NCBI GenBank assembly: GCA_037576215.1
Contig: JBANDB010000004.1
Span: forward strand, 930,001 to 994,000
DNA length: 64,000 nucleotides
Direction: 5' to 3'
Source of the DNA: Armillaria gallica
Lineage: Eukaryota; Basidiomycota; Agaricomycetes; Agaricales; Physalacriaceae
Positions 46,745 through 59,258 of this stretch are shown here, piece by piece. Numbering within the stretch: the first letter of the stretch is position 1; each line of letters begins with the position of its first letter. The notes beneath the pieces were generated by a model. It did no database searches. It was not told where the DNA came from and saw only the letters and a list, made by a program, of their open reading frames with translations. The translations under genes and the position numbers were made by a program.

Positions 46745-48131
46745 TCACCAAGTATGGGTGTTAAATTGGGCTTTCATTGTTTCTGCATCTATCCCTTCCT
46801 GTTGGCCCCAAATGGTTTTGACCACGTCAGAGAACGAGCGAGGAAAGACAGGTGGACCGTTGATCCTCTCTCTGCAACAAGGACAGGCATTAGATTGAGG
46901 TGGGTTTGCCTGCACCCATTGAAGAAGGCAGGTCGCACAGAACTCATGGCCGCATTTCAGGCTACTAGACTTTTGAGTTTCATCACGTTATTAGTGTAGA
47001 CAGATCTCACACTGCAGGCGCCTTGATCCCATCCGTACAGATTGAACACAGGGTCAGGTTCTGTAACTCTTGCTTCGTAGTCATCAACTGGGTGACTGCC
47101 TGGTCCCTATGCACCTTAACGGTCTCATTTTCCTGAGCTTGATAAGAACACTATTGGCAGTAGTGACAGAGATGGCTTACCTTTCTTAATGAGTCCTCAT
47201 TCAGCACAACTTGCCTGAACTTTGATAATAAAAAATCTTTTTCCTCACATAGGGCTTCCACAGAAGAAGACATCAAACGCCCGAGAAAGAAGTTTCATTC
47301 TCCACAGATAATCTCGAGTTCACCGCTAAGAGCTGAACGTTCCTGTCATCAAGTTCACTGTGAAGTTGGGGAAATCCAAATGGAGACAAGTTACCATATC
47401 AAATGCTCCCTGAGTCTCAGAGAATCGCCTTTGGAGATCATCTCTTTCATTCTTAGCCTGGAGTTTTTCTTCACAAAGAATTCGTACGTCCTGGTGATTT
47501 TGAGTCTGGGTTAGGTTCCACAGGATAAACGAAGAATACCAAGATCAAACGAGCGTTGTCACGCTCAAGTCTATCGATGCGCTTTTCCATACGCGATATC
47601 TAGGCAGTACTGTCACCTGAAGTCTCTAAAACTCAGAATTCCGCCACGCACCTTATAAGATCGATTATCTGGATAGTCATTGAACATTAAACCCCAAATC
47701 CATCGTAAGTCAATACATTTACCTTGGTAAGTATATGTAGCCATCTTGATAGTGATGAAGGGTGCGGCTTGCTAGAAGACCAGACGATTTCTCCAAAGTC
47801 TGTGACTTTAGGTTGCGAGTTTTATTTAGGAGCCAGTAGAGGCTAGTTTATTGTTTTAAACATCTGGCTCAAGGTCACCATAGCACCGTTGCCTTTTTGT
47901 CTGGAAAACCGGACAATATCACCAGTTTTGTTGCGGAATAGTACAGCCTGGATAGGATTTTGTGCTCCGCCTGCCTCGCACTCTTTGTTTTTTTTTTTGG
48001 TTGTATCGCTTCAACTTGGAAAGCACCCTCGAATTCGATGCCAGCATCTTCGCATATGGTACTTTATTGTGTTTAAGAAGATTTGAATGAGAAAATAAGG
48101 GTAGAACCTGATCTAGGCTTATCCTTGGCAT
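46745..48131 (-). CDS. coiled-coil RING-finger protein (putative E3 ubiquitin ligase)
   Basis: Minus-strand exons from ATG 48131 begin MPRISLDQ, then after an intron MLASNSRVLSKLKRYNQKKK (basic). Coiled-coil exons follow: MEKRIDRLERDNARLIL, DVRILCEEKLQAKNERDDLQ, ELDDRNVQLLAVNSRLSVE, ALCEEKDFLLSKFRQVVLN and ENETVKVHRDQAVTQLMTTK. Then comes the RING: TLCSICTDGIKAPAV, an intron with donor GTGAGAT and acceptor TAG, LKCGHEFCATCLLQWVQANP, NACPCCRERINGPPVF, ending WGQQEGI...THTW and TGA at 46745. The pattern C-x2-C-xn-C-x-H-x2-C-x2-C-xn-C-x2-C is a complete RING-HC; RING proteins normally recruit ubiquitin-loaded E2 enzymes. Coil and RING frames stay open between good splice sites, so the gene may be functional. 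Some middle exon borders (47.6-47.9 kb) are uncertain. Confidence 0.6.
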
Positions 48132-49256
48132 ACGACGAATTCACCAGTGCTACTAACGTCGTGTCAGTCTAAAGTTGAGAATCAGGCCTCCTTACTGATG
48201 CAGAAAAATAAACAAAGGGGGCGCTGCAAAGGCCGGCGACTATATAAGACTTTTGAAATTCACAAGAAAGCATATGCGCCATTTGAACAGCGAATAGTTG
48301 GAAAGTAGTAGTGGATTAGGGCATGAGCGCACGCCGCGGAGCGGTGAGCATGTTTACTCTGCGCTGTGGTGGCAAATATTGCCATTCTTGGATCTCCCGT
48401 CCTTTCCGGCCATGCGTTGGCATCCGCTGCACCCGAACAGCCAAGTTCACGTTCCCTCGTGCTATTGTCTCTCTTATACCAATACTCTATGCTGTGATGC
48501 ATATTTTGATTCTTAGCCCTTTTCAATTTGCGCTCCTTCTCCGTTCAAGAACAAGGAACACGACACCTCGATACGTACTACGTATTGATGGGATCAGAGT
48601 TGGGACGCCCACAACGCAGCTATAGCCTCTCATGGTGTTCTTACTCTGATTCATGCAGGCATGACCCTTCCATTTGGCAAACATCTTGGCTTCCTCTTGT
48701 ATATGGTATACTTGCTATCGACTCTCCATGGCTGCATTTATTTTGACAGAACAATCGATTTCCAATCTAATTGAAAATCTGTTGGTATGGGCCTCAGTGC
48801 TGACGGTTTTTCCAGAACAATACAATACTGAGCGAGGACAATATGGCCACTCTATTTGCTCCCGTTTGGTCCGACATTGCCTGATGCGTCGCCTTAAAGG
48901 ACAACAAATCCATGGCAACCGTAGACGGGCTTGTTTTCCAATTTCATGCCAATCAAAGAAGGGGGTTAGGGTCAAAACAATGACTCTTTTCTGGGTTTCT
49001 AGATTGAAAGCTTGGACAATAAGCACCGTAAAGAACTTTCAGCTCTGCAAGTCGGCTAGGCCTGAATATATCTCGCTATTTAAGGTCTACTGAAAATGCT
49101 ACTTGGTCTTCAAAACCTCATGGATCCGCCCGCCCTTTCATTAACCGTCTTTTTCTGTCAGCACTCAGCCTGTCGACTCCAGCATTGGTACGCTGCACAA
49201 TGTAGAATCGCATTGTTGTTCAACCGTTCTTTCCTCCAGATCTCTCAAACCCAATC
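48132..49256. other. divergent intergenic region with open frames
   Basis: This lies between the 5' ends of the RING gene (-) and the nucleotidyltransferase-like gene (+). A TATATAAG sequence is at about 48240. Overlapping plus frames at 48298-49093 and minus frames at 48260-49026 have no motif, and I do not regard them as genes. Confidence 0.35.
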
Positions 49257-51251
49257 ATGACACGCACTCAATCTGGCCGGACCTCCATTCCTTTCTGTGA
49301 GAGCCCGTCCCCTGTCTCTGACACCACCCAGGTTTGTGCACTCTCGATCATCAGAAATATGTCCTGAACGTCTTAAACAGTCAATGAGAAACCACAATAT
49401 CGTCCATGAAATCCCTTTCGTGCGTCGTCTTCGCTCGGGTATGCATCTTGATGATGCTCTTCTGATTGCCCTCAATGCGGAGCGCATGCATCGTAGACTG
49501 TTTTCTGTCACTCGTGATGACCCCACCATCGCTGACCCCTACGTCGGTCTCGTCAACATCTTTGATCCGTCGAATGATGGCCTCTTCGTTGCGCAGGCCA
49601 GCCGTGTCCCTAATCCGTGCAAAATATTCACTCTCCTGCCAGAGCAACGTCCCAAAGATGGTGATCCCGTCATAGTCCCTAATATTGACATGTTCCGAAC
49701 CCATTGGAACCTCTACACAGAAAACATGTTGACTGACATGGACTGGAGAGGGGTTGTTGCCGTGGGTGGTAGCATCCTAGCATGTCTTTCCCTTCCCCAC
49801 GTGGTGTGTGGGTCTAATTCTGAGATTCGCCATTTCCAACGAGAGCACTTTCCGACATCGGATGTCGACCTTTTCCTATACGGAATGTCTGTTGAAGAGG
49901 CGGAGACCAAAATCACAGCTGTCTATGAAACAATCAAGGAGTCAGTTCCTTATGAGACGGTGTGCATACGCACCAAGAACACTATCTCAATCCACAGTAA
50001 TGTATCATTTTCGGTGTTTTCTATCTAGCTAATACATCCTGGCAGGCCAACATCCATTTCGCGTTGTGCAGATAGTTCTCAGACTGTATGCGTCGATCGG
50101 GGAGATTTTAGCAGGTTTTGATATCGACGCGCCTTGCTTTGCTTTTGACGGTAAGACTAATCTGGTATTATTCATACCACAATCCTTCAAGCTGAATTTT
50201 TCTAGGTGAATATGTTTGGGGAAGTCCTCGCGGCATCGCAGCAGTGATGAGGCAAGCCAATACTGTTGATATGTCCCGCAGATCCCCTAGCCTTGAAAAC
50301 AGGCTGGCAAAGCATGCTGCGAGAGGATACGAAGTCCTTGTGCCATCGCTGAATCGCGACAAAATAGATGACAGAGTTCGTTGCTTCTTTTGCTTCCCTC
50401 CGTATTCATGACACCTCTGGATCTTCAGATATACAGAGTACAGCCATCAATGCTCGAGGGCTTAGCACGTTTGCTTTCCTTGGAACGCATAGCAACTTCT
50501 GGAACAGATGGGATGATTGACACTTGAGTCATCGACGATGCCATGGATTCTTGTGACCTCACAGAAAATAGCGATTATTCCCACTTCCATATTCCATATG
50601 GCCCAGGTTGGGATGCTGCCAAGATCAAAGAATTCACGATAAATGCGAATTTTGTCCTGAATGACGAGGAGATGCAGATCAGCGTGCGATCTGGGGAAGG
50701 GTGGCGGCTCCATCGCCATCCCGCCTTTCATGGTACTGCATTCCAATGTATCACTGGTACTTGTCTGGTAAGTCGGATAGCTATTTATGTCTTAAGTCTC
50801 GCATTGCTGAGAGATGTCGTGTCCTAGGATTGCGTGGAGCCCAGAACTGAACATGAGAGGAATCTCAGGAAAGTCTGGGATCAGTTCTACGTCTGCGGAT
50901 GTGTCCAGTAAGTGAACCTTCGACTTTTCATGTCTTAGACTCACATGAACGTAACTGAGGTTCTTTCAAGAAGATCCCAGGAGGCAAATGATGTCTGGTA
51001 GTTTTCATCCTATTGATGACGGCAACTGGAGCGAACAGGCCTACTCTTTTGGCCCCGAACACATACAACAACCATCCGAGCAAATCGCCTGGTGTTCTCG
51101 ATTTAAGAGGACTTTGGAACTATTGAAGAAATCACTTCGGTACACCCGTCAGTCAATGGAAAGCGTAGAAATCGTATTACAGAGTAAGTTGCACCGTCCA
51201 GTTCAGGTACCGGATACTTACACTCTAGTTGTGCTCTGAACAGGCCTATAG
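49257..51251 (+). CDS. conserved protein with nucleotidyltransferase-like GG..SDVDLF motif; one in-frame TGA
   Basis: Start ATG 49257. Introns are read at 49332-49380, 49997-50045, 50151-50205, 50376-50428, 50768-50827, 50908-50959 and 51184-51243, with stop TAG 51249-51251. The protein contains MDWRGVVAVGGSILACLSLP and FPTSDVDLFLYGMSVEEAE, a Gly-Gly then S-D-x-D arrangement like the nucleotidyltransferase fold. Then follow VCIRTKNTISIHS, FRVVQIVLRLYASIGEILAG, NTVDMSRRSPSLENRLAKHA, EGLARLLSLERI, SGEGWRLHRHPAFHGTAFQC and SGSFHPIDDGNWSEQAYSF. I recall this block order from uncharacterised fungal proteins, but no function is established. All exons join in frame except for TGA at 50525-50527 (after GTDGMIDT), with the same frame continuing VIDDAMDSCD. 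It is a recent nonsense mutation, readthrough, or an unrecognised intron. Confidence 0.6.
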
Positions 51252-52844
51252 TAGTAGCTGCTGTACGTCGGGCTTGAATGTTGATGGTACACCCTACCAT
51301 CAATGACTTGTGCTACCGGGGGACGTCTTTATTAAAAGTGGTTGCGATGAGATTTTTTTTCGGTTGCTATCACCTACAAACAAACGAGACGAGACGTACC
51401 TCCTCAATATGACTAGTATCACACATTCTCTATTAAGCTGAGGTCATCTCTGGATGTGTATTCTTCTCCATATTTATTAATGAAAATTGCCATGCACTGC
51501 TATCATAAGCTGTGGCTATTAAATAGACGTTGGGACAGGGATTGTTTAATGGCGAAACAAGGTGCAGTTGACAGGTGGGAGGCATGTGGACAATGGAATT
51601 GCTGTGGAGACTACGACAATGGAAGAGATTTCTCTCTTGGGGGAAATGTCTTCCACGATGATTGCTATCAATACTATTTCATGCTCGGTGTCCACGATAA
51701 GTCTTGGGATGTATAGTACAATTTTTCATTTCATTTTGACAGGCGTGGTGGTTTTTATTCTAGCGATCAGAGTCATTAAGTGCTTGTCAAGCGCTAGCCT
51801 AAAATCTTGCCGCACTGAGCCGGCACTTACCTCAGCAGACTACCGGCTGGCAGGGGCATTGTTGGCTTCCTCTCACCGTCGAGCCTCACGAACTCCGAAA
51901 TTCTGACAGTGACAATGTTGATGGTGTGCAAGCTCTTTGTCGACAAGAGAGATGCAATCACATAGAACCATTGAAATCCAAAGTCTATCGTCAACCACAG
52001 CGACAGTTACGGACTGCAAATGCTCAGTCACGACGGCAAAGGACGTGCCTCGGGAGCAGGTGGAGATCATGCCTAAGTTGGTCTGTGAATAAAGAGGGGA
52101 ACTCGCTGACGATGGTGCGCTCAGTCGTTACGTTGTCTCGATGTGACTACGATCAAAGGGGGACAATGTTACCAGCGTCGGACTCGGACTCAGTGACACC
52201 GTCGAGCATATCTCGAAAAAGGCTTAGCTTGCTGAAGCGCTGTAGCTTGGTTGCTTCTATGGCTTCCAGATCATGATGGAGAATATCCATTCCGAACCTA
52301 TTCCGTCCTCATCGACACATGCATTGAAAGCCCCGCCCAGAGGTAATACCAGAGGTAATACTAATGCTGTTGGCATCGCTCGTTGAATTGTAAGTGCGTC
52401 GATACTCGCCCTGTACTTCGCACTAATTTTAGGATGTTAGTGTTCTCGATGAGGACTTTTTGTCTGTCGACTCCTTCACTTAAGACTTTGCACGATGCGA
52501 TGACGATCAGGTTGCACAGGAAACAGCACCATTTATTCCAGGAATATCAAGGCTCTCTTGGACACGATGTATATCTACTCATGACTCATGCAACATTGAG
52601 TGCGACAAGTGATAGGGTGTTCGTGGTCACCTGAGGGCGAATGACTCGCGGGTACAGGCCTACTTGTGAAGGTCTACACTTTATTTCTCTTTATCATCTA
52701 AAGCCAATGTCCTGTCTGGATCTGTATCTTTTCTCCAAGTTGGTTCTTGAAAATGCTACGACAGTGGATTATTATCTCGATGTACAGTACAAGTCATCAT
52801 TTCGTTCGAGAGGTGATTTTTGACTGAATGTAACGTTTCTAAGT
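51252..52844. other. spacer segment without a recognisable gene
   Basis: A plus frame at 51562-51906 contains one hydrophobic helix (TIFHFILTGVVVFILAIRVI). Other frames are short. The sequence CAGAGGTAATAC is repeated twice in tandem at about 52340-52364. The rest of the flippase 3' part (the last membrane helices) was looked for on the minus strand and not found. Confidence 0.35.
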
Positions 52845-55729
52845 GTCGTCCCATTCTCCCTCCTCATGTAGTTCAAGTACACGAAATTGGTGCAGCAAGG
52901 GTCAAATTTCGACAGGCAACTCTAGGTTCGAGGCTGACATAATCCGATGAATTGTCTGAGCGCGTAGTCTTGTTGGCTGCAGTGATGCTCACCTGAATCA
53001 TACTAGCATCATTGGCGCCATCACCAATGTGTCATAACATGCAAATTGTTTTCACCAAGCAGATGATGAGAGCCTTTGGCAGAGGCGATACACGACAGCA
53101 GGTGACACCGTCACAAAGCAGTAGTTGTTTACTACTCTCAGGGTCAAAGCCTTAAATGTTGCATGAATAACCTATCATGGAATGGGGAACAAGCTAACAC
53201 AAAACTTGAGTCAACGCTGCTCCATCAACGACCAGAAAGAAATCACCAGAAAGTGCGTCGTTATCTTCACCGACAGTCGAGTTGCACATCCCATCATGAT
53301 CGCCTTGGAATGACATTGATTCCTGCGGTGTTGAGTCAACGGAAGGAGTTATATCTGTGACTTGAGGGAAAAGTGTTTCATTACGTTCCTCATTTGTTTC
53401 CCAATGGCTTTGGCACTTCCACCGCGTACGATAATAATGATGGAGTCCGATGGGACAAGGTTTGTGCTTCGGCCGATAGCTGTGAGAAATGGATGGATAA
53501 GATTATATGGCAATAGGTACCCGCACACTGCGTACCTAGACTAGAGCAGTTTCCAGTGTGTCACCCGTCGTCACCATATCTCAATTCTGGTGCGTCAAGG
53601 TCAGCGATCGTCAACCCGATCATCTCGAGTACGCCATCTTGTAGACAATCTTCAGGGGTGATGGCACCCAGAAGGCGGAGGACCCTTCCTAACTCCTCAG
53701 AGACTTGTTCGATCTAATCTACACTGTTGTCTATGGAAACAGACACTTAATGGTGTCGTTCACTCCAGGATACATATTCATCATCTGGAATACATTAGCT
53801 GTCACCTTAGTCGGCGATGAGAGATCAAGCTCACTGGAAATGACCTTGTATGGCAACGTAAGAGTCCTCCCTCGGTTCCAAACTGGTTCAAAAGACGCTC
53901 CGGGTTTTTAGGCGCTCGAAGATAACGTTATCCACACCTTTAGTCATCACGGTCATCGTCGCCCTCTAACTTCTTCAAGACAACGCTCATCCTCTTCCTT
54001 GCAGTGTTAAATTCCAAGATGTTAAGCAATTCATAGCGCTTAGGTTCATCTGATCCCGGGCTTCCCATGGATAGCGTCCCCTTATTACGCCCCAACAAGA
54101 TGTATCCCATATCAGCCGCAGAGTGAACAACAGCGGCCCCCTCTGGAGACCGCGCCTTGTACTCGTTTCGGCAGGATGCAGAATCTACAGAGGTAAGCAC
54201 CACACAGCATAGCACCAATACACTGAGAAAGCAGTTCAGCGTGTAAGCGTGGGCCTGACTTTCTGGCGGGGCATCCTCGGAGATCGACACCCTGAGATCA
54301 GAGGTGGAAGCAGATGCGATAAGCGGCCGTTTGCGCTTTCTGTTTGAGTTTCGGATAGAGATTCTTCGCCTTTGCCTTCGTGTCCTTTGGGATCTCCGCT
54401 GTATGCTTTCTCTTCAATCGCATTGACGAAAACCATCGAGTTCTAAGAAGGGTAATCAGTAAGCATATCAAACAAATATACCTAGTTCAGAGTTCCAGAA
54501 GTCCCGACCGGTCATGTCAGAGAAAATGTACTGTATTTGAACATGGTCGTCTGATAGATTCCAGCTGCAAGCACGATATCCTGGAAGCTGAAATGTATCA
54601 CTATCAGTGTACTGTTGCCAGAGTGGAAGGTCAGTAGGGCATATGCCTCATTGATGGATGGATTGTCGTCACGTTGATCGTCACCATATATCCACGGTGC
54701 CGCCGCAGATAATCAGGTTTCTCCAGCGCAGAATCTGCAATGGCACCGACAGTGGAGAGGCTAGCGATAATGGCAAGATTAATGAGTCTGCTTGAGAGTG
54801 AGTAAAAACCTAAATAGATGTAAAAAGAGCGTACGCATGAGGAATCCTGGGTGCGCTACCGAATTTTCATGACAATCTTTGGATCCTCCCATGACCCAAT
54901 CTGTATTCCGCAGTAGAGTTCCGTGTAGATGAGTTATCTGGGTGCTTTCTGGTCGCTGACGAAGCCATGACATTGAGGCGATACATGTTATTTTCGGGGT
55001 GATCGCACTGTACTTTGAAGGGAGCCGTATGTGAACATGACGAAGGTGGGTTAAGGCGGGGACGGCATTCCAGAACTTGAAGTTGGTCTCCTTATCCAAA
55101 TTCTTGGTTTCCACGAAAGCTTCGTTTCGTCATCCACCCGATAGTTTGACATGGACCACCAGATGTTATCACAGTCGTCATTTAACGAATGCTCCTTGTT
55201 TCCTGTGTCTTCAACCGTAACATGGGCTAGGAGTCGGTTGCCGCCTGCTAAGGAGGAGAGCTCGGACGAAGGACTTGCTTTTGACTTGAGTACATTCGGA
55301 TTGTGCCAGCCCCCGCCAGAAAGAACCTTGGCAATGATCCGTGATTGGTGGCATTAGAAATCTTCGTACCCATCCTTCGCCGCCGTCAGAGCAAGGATGA
55401 CGACTCCAGGGCTTACTGTGGATAACTTTGAAAAGAATAGAAGTATAGCGAGTACAAGGAAAAATCTGCGTCGTCGTGGATCAATACAAAGGGTCAACAT
55501 ACTGCCATCCCTAAAGGCACACTCACAGATTCAAAATTTGCCTATCGGACTTGATTTTGCCTTTGCAGTCGATGTAGTCTGAAAAGAGCGTCCGGTTGAT
55601 GAAAATGATTCTCAGATGCCTTGGCGGTCGCTTTGGGAGAAAACACCCTTGATACTGAAGGAGGCGAGGCGGAGCCGTGGTAAGCTTCTCTGGAGAAGTC
55701 CTCGGAGCTGGGAGATACAGAGTCGCCAA
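52845..55729 (-). pseudogene. P4-type ATPase (phospholipid flippase, DNF-like), right copy, more complete
   Basis: The 5' half (55729-54005) mirrors the left copy, including the broken phosphorylation motif DMTGRD near 54517 and an extra 1-nt loss near 55128 (three A where the left has four). Unlike the left copy, it continues past the boundary: YELLNILEFNTARKRMSVVL then KKLEGDDD, VDNVIFERLK, EELGRVLRLLGAITPEDCLQ, DGVLEMIGLTIADLD, VTTGDTLETAL (family VTGDKLETA), GRSTNLVPSDSIIIIVRGGS, GDFFLVVDGAALTQ, the hinge motif IGDGANDASMIQ near 53.01 kb and a degraded QFRVLELHEEGEW. The last six-helix region is missing. Many stops and frame changes are present in this half too, so the gene was dead before duplication. 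Confidence 0.85.
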
Positions 55730-57827
55730 GCGTAGACGATTTCAAGAACATTGAATAAACAGCGTCATCGGTACTACCAGCCGTTTCAATCATCCTGGGG
55801 TCCCCAAAGTTGAATAACCATCCCACAATCTTAGGTTATGTACTTCCATGAAAAAAAGACATGAAAGGCCTGATATGTACATAGATAAGCATGAGGCCCA
55901 GCAGATAGAGAGCAAGCGCATGTTACCCAAGCCAACCTCACACAGTGGAAATCTGCAGACGGCGAAAACTTATATAACAGCACGGATAGCTAGATAAAAT
56001 TCAGAAATCGAAAAGAAAACATGAGGAAGCATGCTTACCAGGTTGGGCTGAGGAAATGGTGTCAAGGAACATCCAGCTGGATAACTGCTTGATGGTACAA
56101 ACATACGGGTTGCTGCTACCACTATACATTCGACGATGTCTTAACTGCCTACAAGGGTAAGTTATGTAAAAGGAGTAGATGCGCGCATACAATCCGCTGG
56201 CGCAGTGATGGAGCACAAAGCAGACGGTCTCAAACCGCTTGGGCCGCATCCTCTTGAAGGGAATTGACGTCGTCGCGGTGGTGGTTCATCATCAAGAGTG
56301 TGACACGAATATCCTATTCTGGGACTCCGGATACGTGGGCCATCTTTTTATGCTCCTGAGGCAATCTAGATCTCCCTCGCACGTTCAAAATCGATTCACT
56401 GGTTTTTATTCAGAATCAAAGTGCACTGCAGATGTTATGCTCTCGATTTCCGTTTACCGTTCATCCTCTCCTTTAATGAAAGAAAAACATTAAACATCGA
56501 AATGGAGATGGTCGTCAGCAGGTGGTCGTACGTGCATATCACCGATGCCGTGTGCGGCACGATTTTGTTCAGACCGGGTGCACCGGTCCGCGATCAGGCA
56601 GTCGAAATGCTGCTTTCTCTCATGTTCGAACTTCGAAGCCGGCTGTTCGTCATAAAAATCAGAGAATGGTGAGACAAGCTATACTGGAGGTATGGGTATT
56701 TTCATCGATTGCCAGCATGTCCCAATGATAACTCTGTCTGTCTACATCTCCTCTGAGTCGCTCTCACATCCATTGACCCTCTTCTCATTCCCCGCAAATC
56801 CACCAGCTCTGCAAAGCCGTCTGTCTCTTCTATATACAAAAGACCTGTGAGGTCCTCGACATGATAATGGTACACCTCGAGTTTCTTTCTCTATCAACCT
56901 AGTCATCATTTTGATGGAACTTTACCTACAACATCATCAGGTTTATGGGATATTGTTTAGCAGGAAAATATTGGCAAGTACTACGGTAAATAGGCAGTAA
57001 GTCGCACTTTCCTTCCCTATGGGATATTTTATCTGAGTATCAGGTCTCTTGCATACGTCAATTTGTGCGAGGAAACCGGTTCTACCATTGAAAACCAGAA
57101 TATTAGCAGTGCAAGATGAATTACCCAAACGGAGATATCTAGACGATATCAAGTAATTCCCCTGTTGATGTCCTACTCTCGATGTCCCAGCTCCCGCCTT
57201 TCTATGTACGGTGAGCTATCGCTTTGCCATTCATCCTCTTTCTCTACTGACCACTCACCTTGTTAGCTCATTCCAATTTTAACAAGAAGTTCTCGTTTGG
57301 TTCGTTTTCATGCAGTGATGTGCTAGGTACGTACTTGATGCTCCGTACACCTCTCACAAGTCTAATGCTACCTTGTTTGGTAACAGTCTTCGATACTAGC
57401 AGCATAACAATGATTCCCAACGAGTCTTCTTTTGTTTCTCGCCGAACCTTTTTTCCGGTATTTCTCGTAGCCTGGATTTGACAAATCCTCATTTTCATCA
57501 TAAGGACATCTCTGGCCCGTTCATACGTTGGCATAATCTATACAGTTACGGCGATCCCATTGCAGTCGGATTTCCAGTGTAATTTGGCATAGTCTGGGGC
57601 TGTAGACGTCGGAGTCTTCATCGACGACCCTATTACAGCTCTTTAATCGGTTTCCCCTGCTGATCGGTGGGTAGGTTTATATCATCATTTTATTGCTTTC
57701 CACGTAAAGTTCACTAAGAGATGTTCTCGACCAGATGTACAGCATGCGCAAGCGACAATCAAGGTACGTGTCTAATAGTATCTAGCATAAAGTAAGTTGA
57801 TATTGTTATTTTTCTGAACACAAGACC
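55730..57827. other. unassigned part of the right arm
   Basis: This is the counterpart of 38090-40188. It holds the same open frames in opposite orientation (57268-57534 minus, 56421-56672 plus, 56001-56249 minus), with almost no differences. No family was recognised. Confidence 0.4.
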
Positions 57828-59258
57828 TCAGCGGCGTTGAATTGCGATGCTCAGGAGCTCGAATACCTCTTCCAACACTTGTAACGCTTCAATGCGAGAC
57901 CGAGACAATTTCTTTAACCACTCTGCATTATACATGCTTCGAGGCAAATTCGGGGGTGCATCAGCGGAGTCGTCAATTTCTGTGGAGGGTATGCATGTCA
58001 TCATCTGAGAGCGCCGCCCGGCCATGTCTTTGGCTGTCTTGTCGATTAGTTCGAGATATTCGGGAATTTGAGGTGCCCTCCATTCGCAAAGCTTGACAAT
58101 GAACACTTGCATCGGTCTTCCCTCGACAATTTGACAACCAGACTCCTCTTGCGACATTCCATCAGTCCCTAGCTGGATGAGAACTTTCTTCAGGAATTTC
58201 CAATATTTCAGATCGGCAGCACCAGATTCAGTCTTTAATGCGATGATATTCTTCACAACACCGGTTCGACGTTCAAATTTCTGCAAAAAATAGTCAGCTG
58301 AGGAACCTCACAGAACTAGGGTCTTACACATTTTTGTGTGGATCGGCCTCTCTTATTGTTGTATTCCCTATCTGTACCATCCCCCACTCTTGTCGCGATT
58401 TCTGAAGGGGTTTCATATCGATTCTGTGATGAGATCCAAAGAGGTAAAGACTTGTGATAAGCCGACTGGCTTTGCTCGAGCTGACTCCACAACAGCGCAA
58501 GGATGAATTCATCGGACACTGATGGAAGGTGCCACTCGGGATCATTTTGGCTGTTTTGGCTTCTAGTCTTGACTTGTGCCATGAGGTTCTTCATAATTGT
58601 TTTGTTCCATGTTGAATGGTGCCAACCTTCACCCAGATCCAAAGGAGCATCATCCGCCGGACCCTCACCGTCTGCATAATTATACGCCGTGACCGCTTCT
58701 GGATTCGCAGGGATGTAAGAGAAGAAGTCATTGTGTTTCTCAATGTCATAGATTTCTCTCCAAAAGTTCCGGATCACAGCCTGTAAAGATCGCGTGTTTT
58801 AACAACTTTTCCTGGATCGTTCAATAGGTTACTGCGTACCTTGCAATTAAGTTCCTTTGCACGGCCAATCAGCTTTGCTTCACTGCATATTACTTCAAGC
58901 CATTGGTCCCTAGTACCTGGTTTTCGAGAAGCTCGACGGCCGTGTACTGTGGCTTCCCTGGTTTTCATCGCCTTCATTAGGACGGCCAAGGCATCAACAA
59001 CGTCAGATTTTGAGATATCAGGATCGGAAAAATCCTCATCCTTGTCCAACGAAGAAGTGGTGACCGGAGCAGGGGCAGGTGTATTGACGTGTATGGGAGC
59101 AGGAGTGATGAAGTTGTCACGGCCGGGCATGGGTTCTGGGACAGGGGACTGTATAACAGCTGCCGGGGTAGCCCTGGGAACTTGGGTGGCTACGGCGACA
59201 TCCTCGGATTGTACCGTGCCTATGTTGCCTCGCCGGATTACCCGGGCAGCGTGGGGTG
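57828..59258 (-). pseudogene. large coiled-coil protein, right copy, 5' deleted
   Basis: This is the partner of 35378-38089. The deletion junction near 59259 removes the promoter-proximal end, the coiled-coil exons and the first part of the Pro/Thr linker. Reading resumes in the linker, and the C-terminal region (VVDALAVLMKAMKTREATVH, VIRNFWREIYDIEKHNDFFS, LGTDGMSQEES, RIEALQVLEEVFELL) is intact to TGA at 57828. The five-G run at 57952-57956 keeps the frame that the left copy has lost. There is no start codon in a sensible context, so expression would need a new promoter. Confidence 0.6.

Noticed and set aside
48298..49093. Genes between the RING and NTase-like starts
   Set aside because: Overlapping frames on both strands without motif or splice chain, in what should be a divergent promoter region.
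49381..49704. 107-codon minus frame inside the NTase-like gene
   Set aside because: Shadow of the plus-strand exon that carries the conserved blocks.
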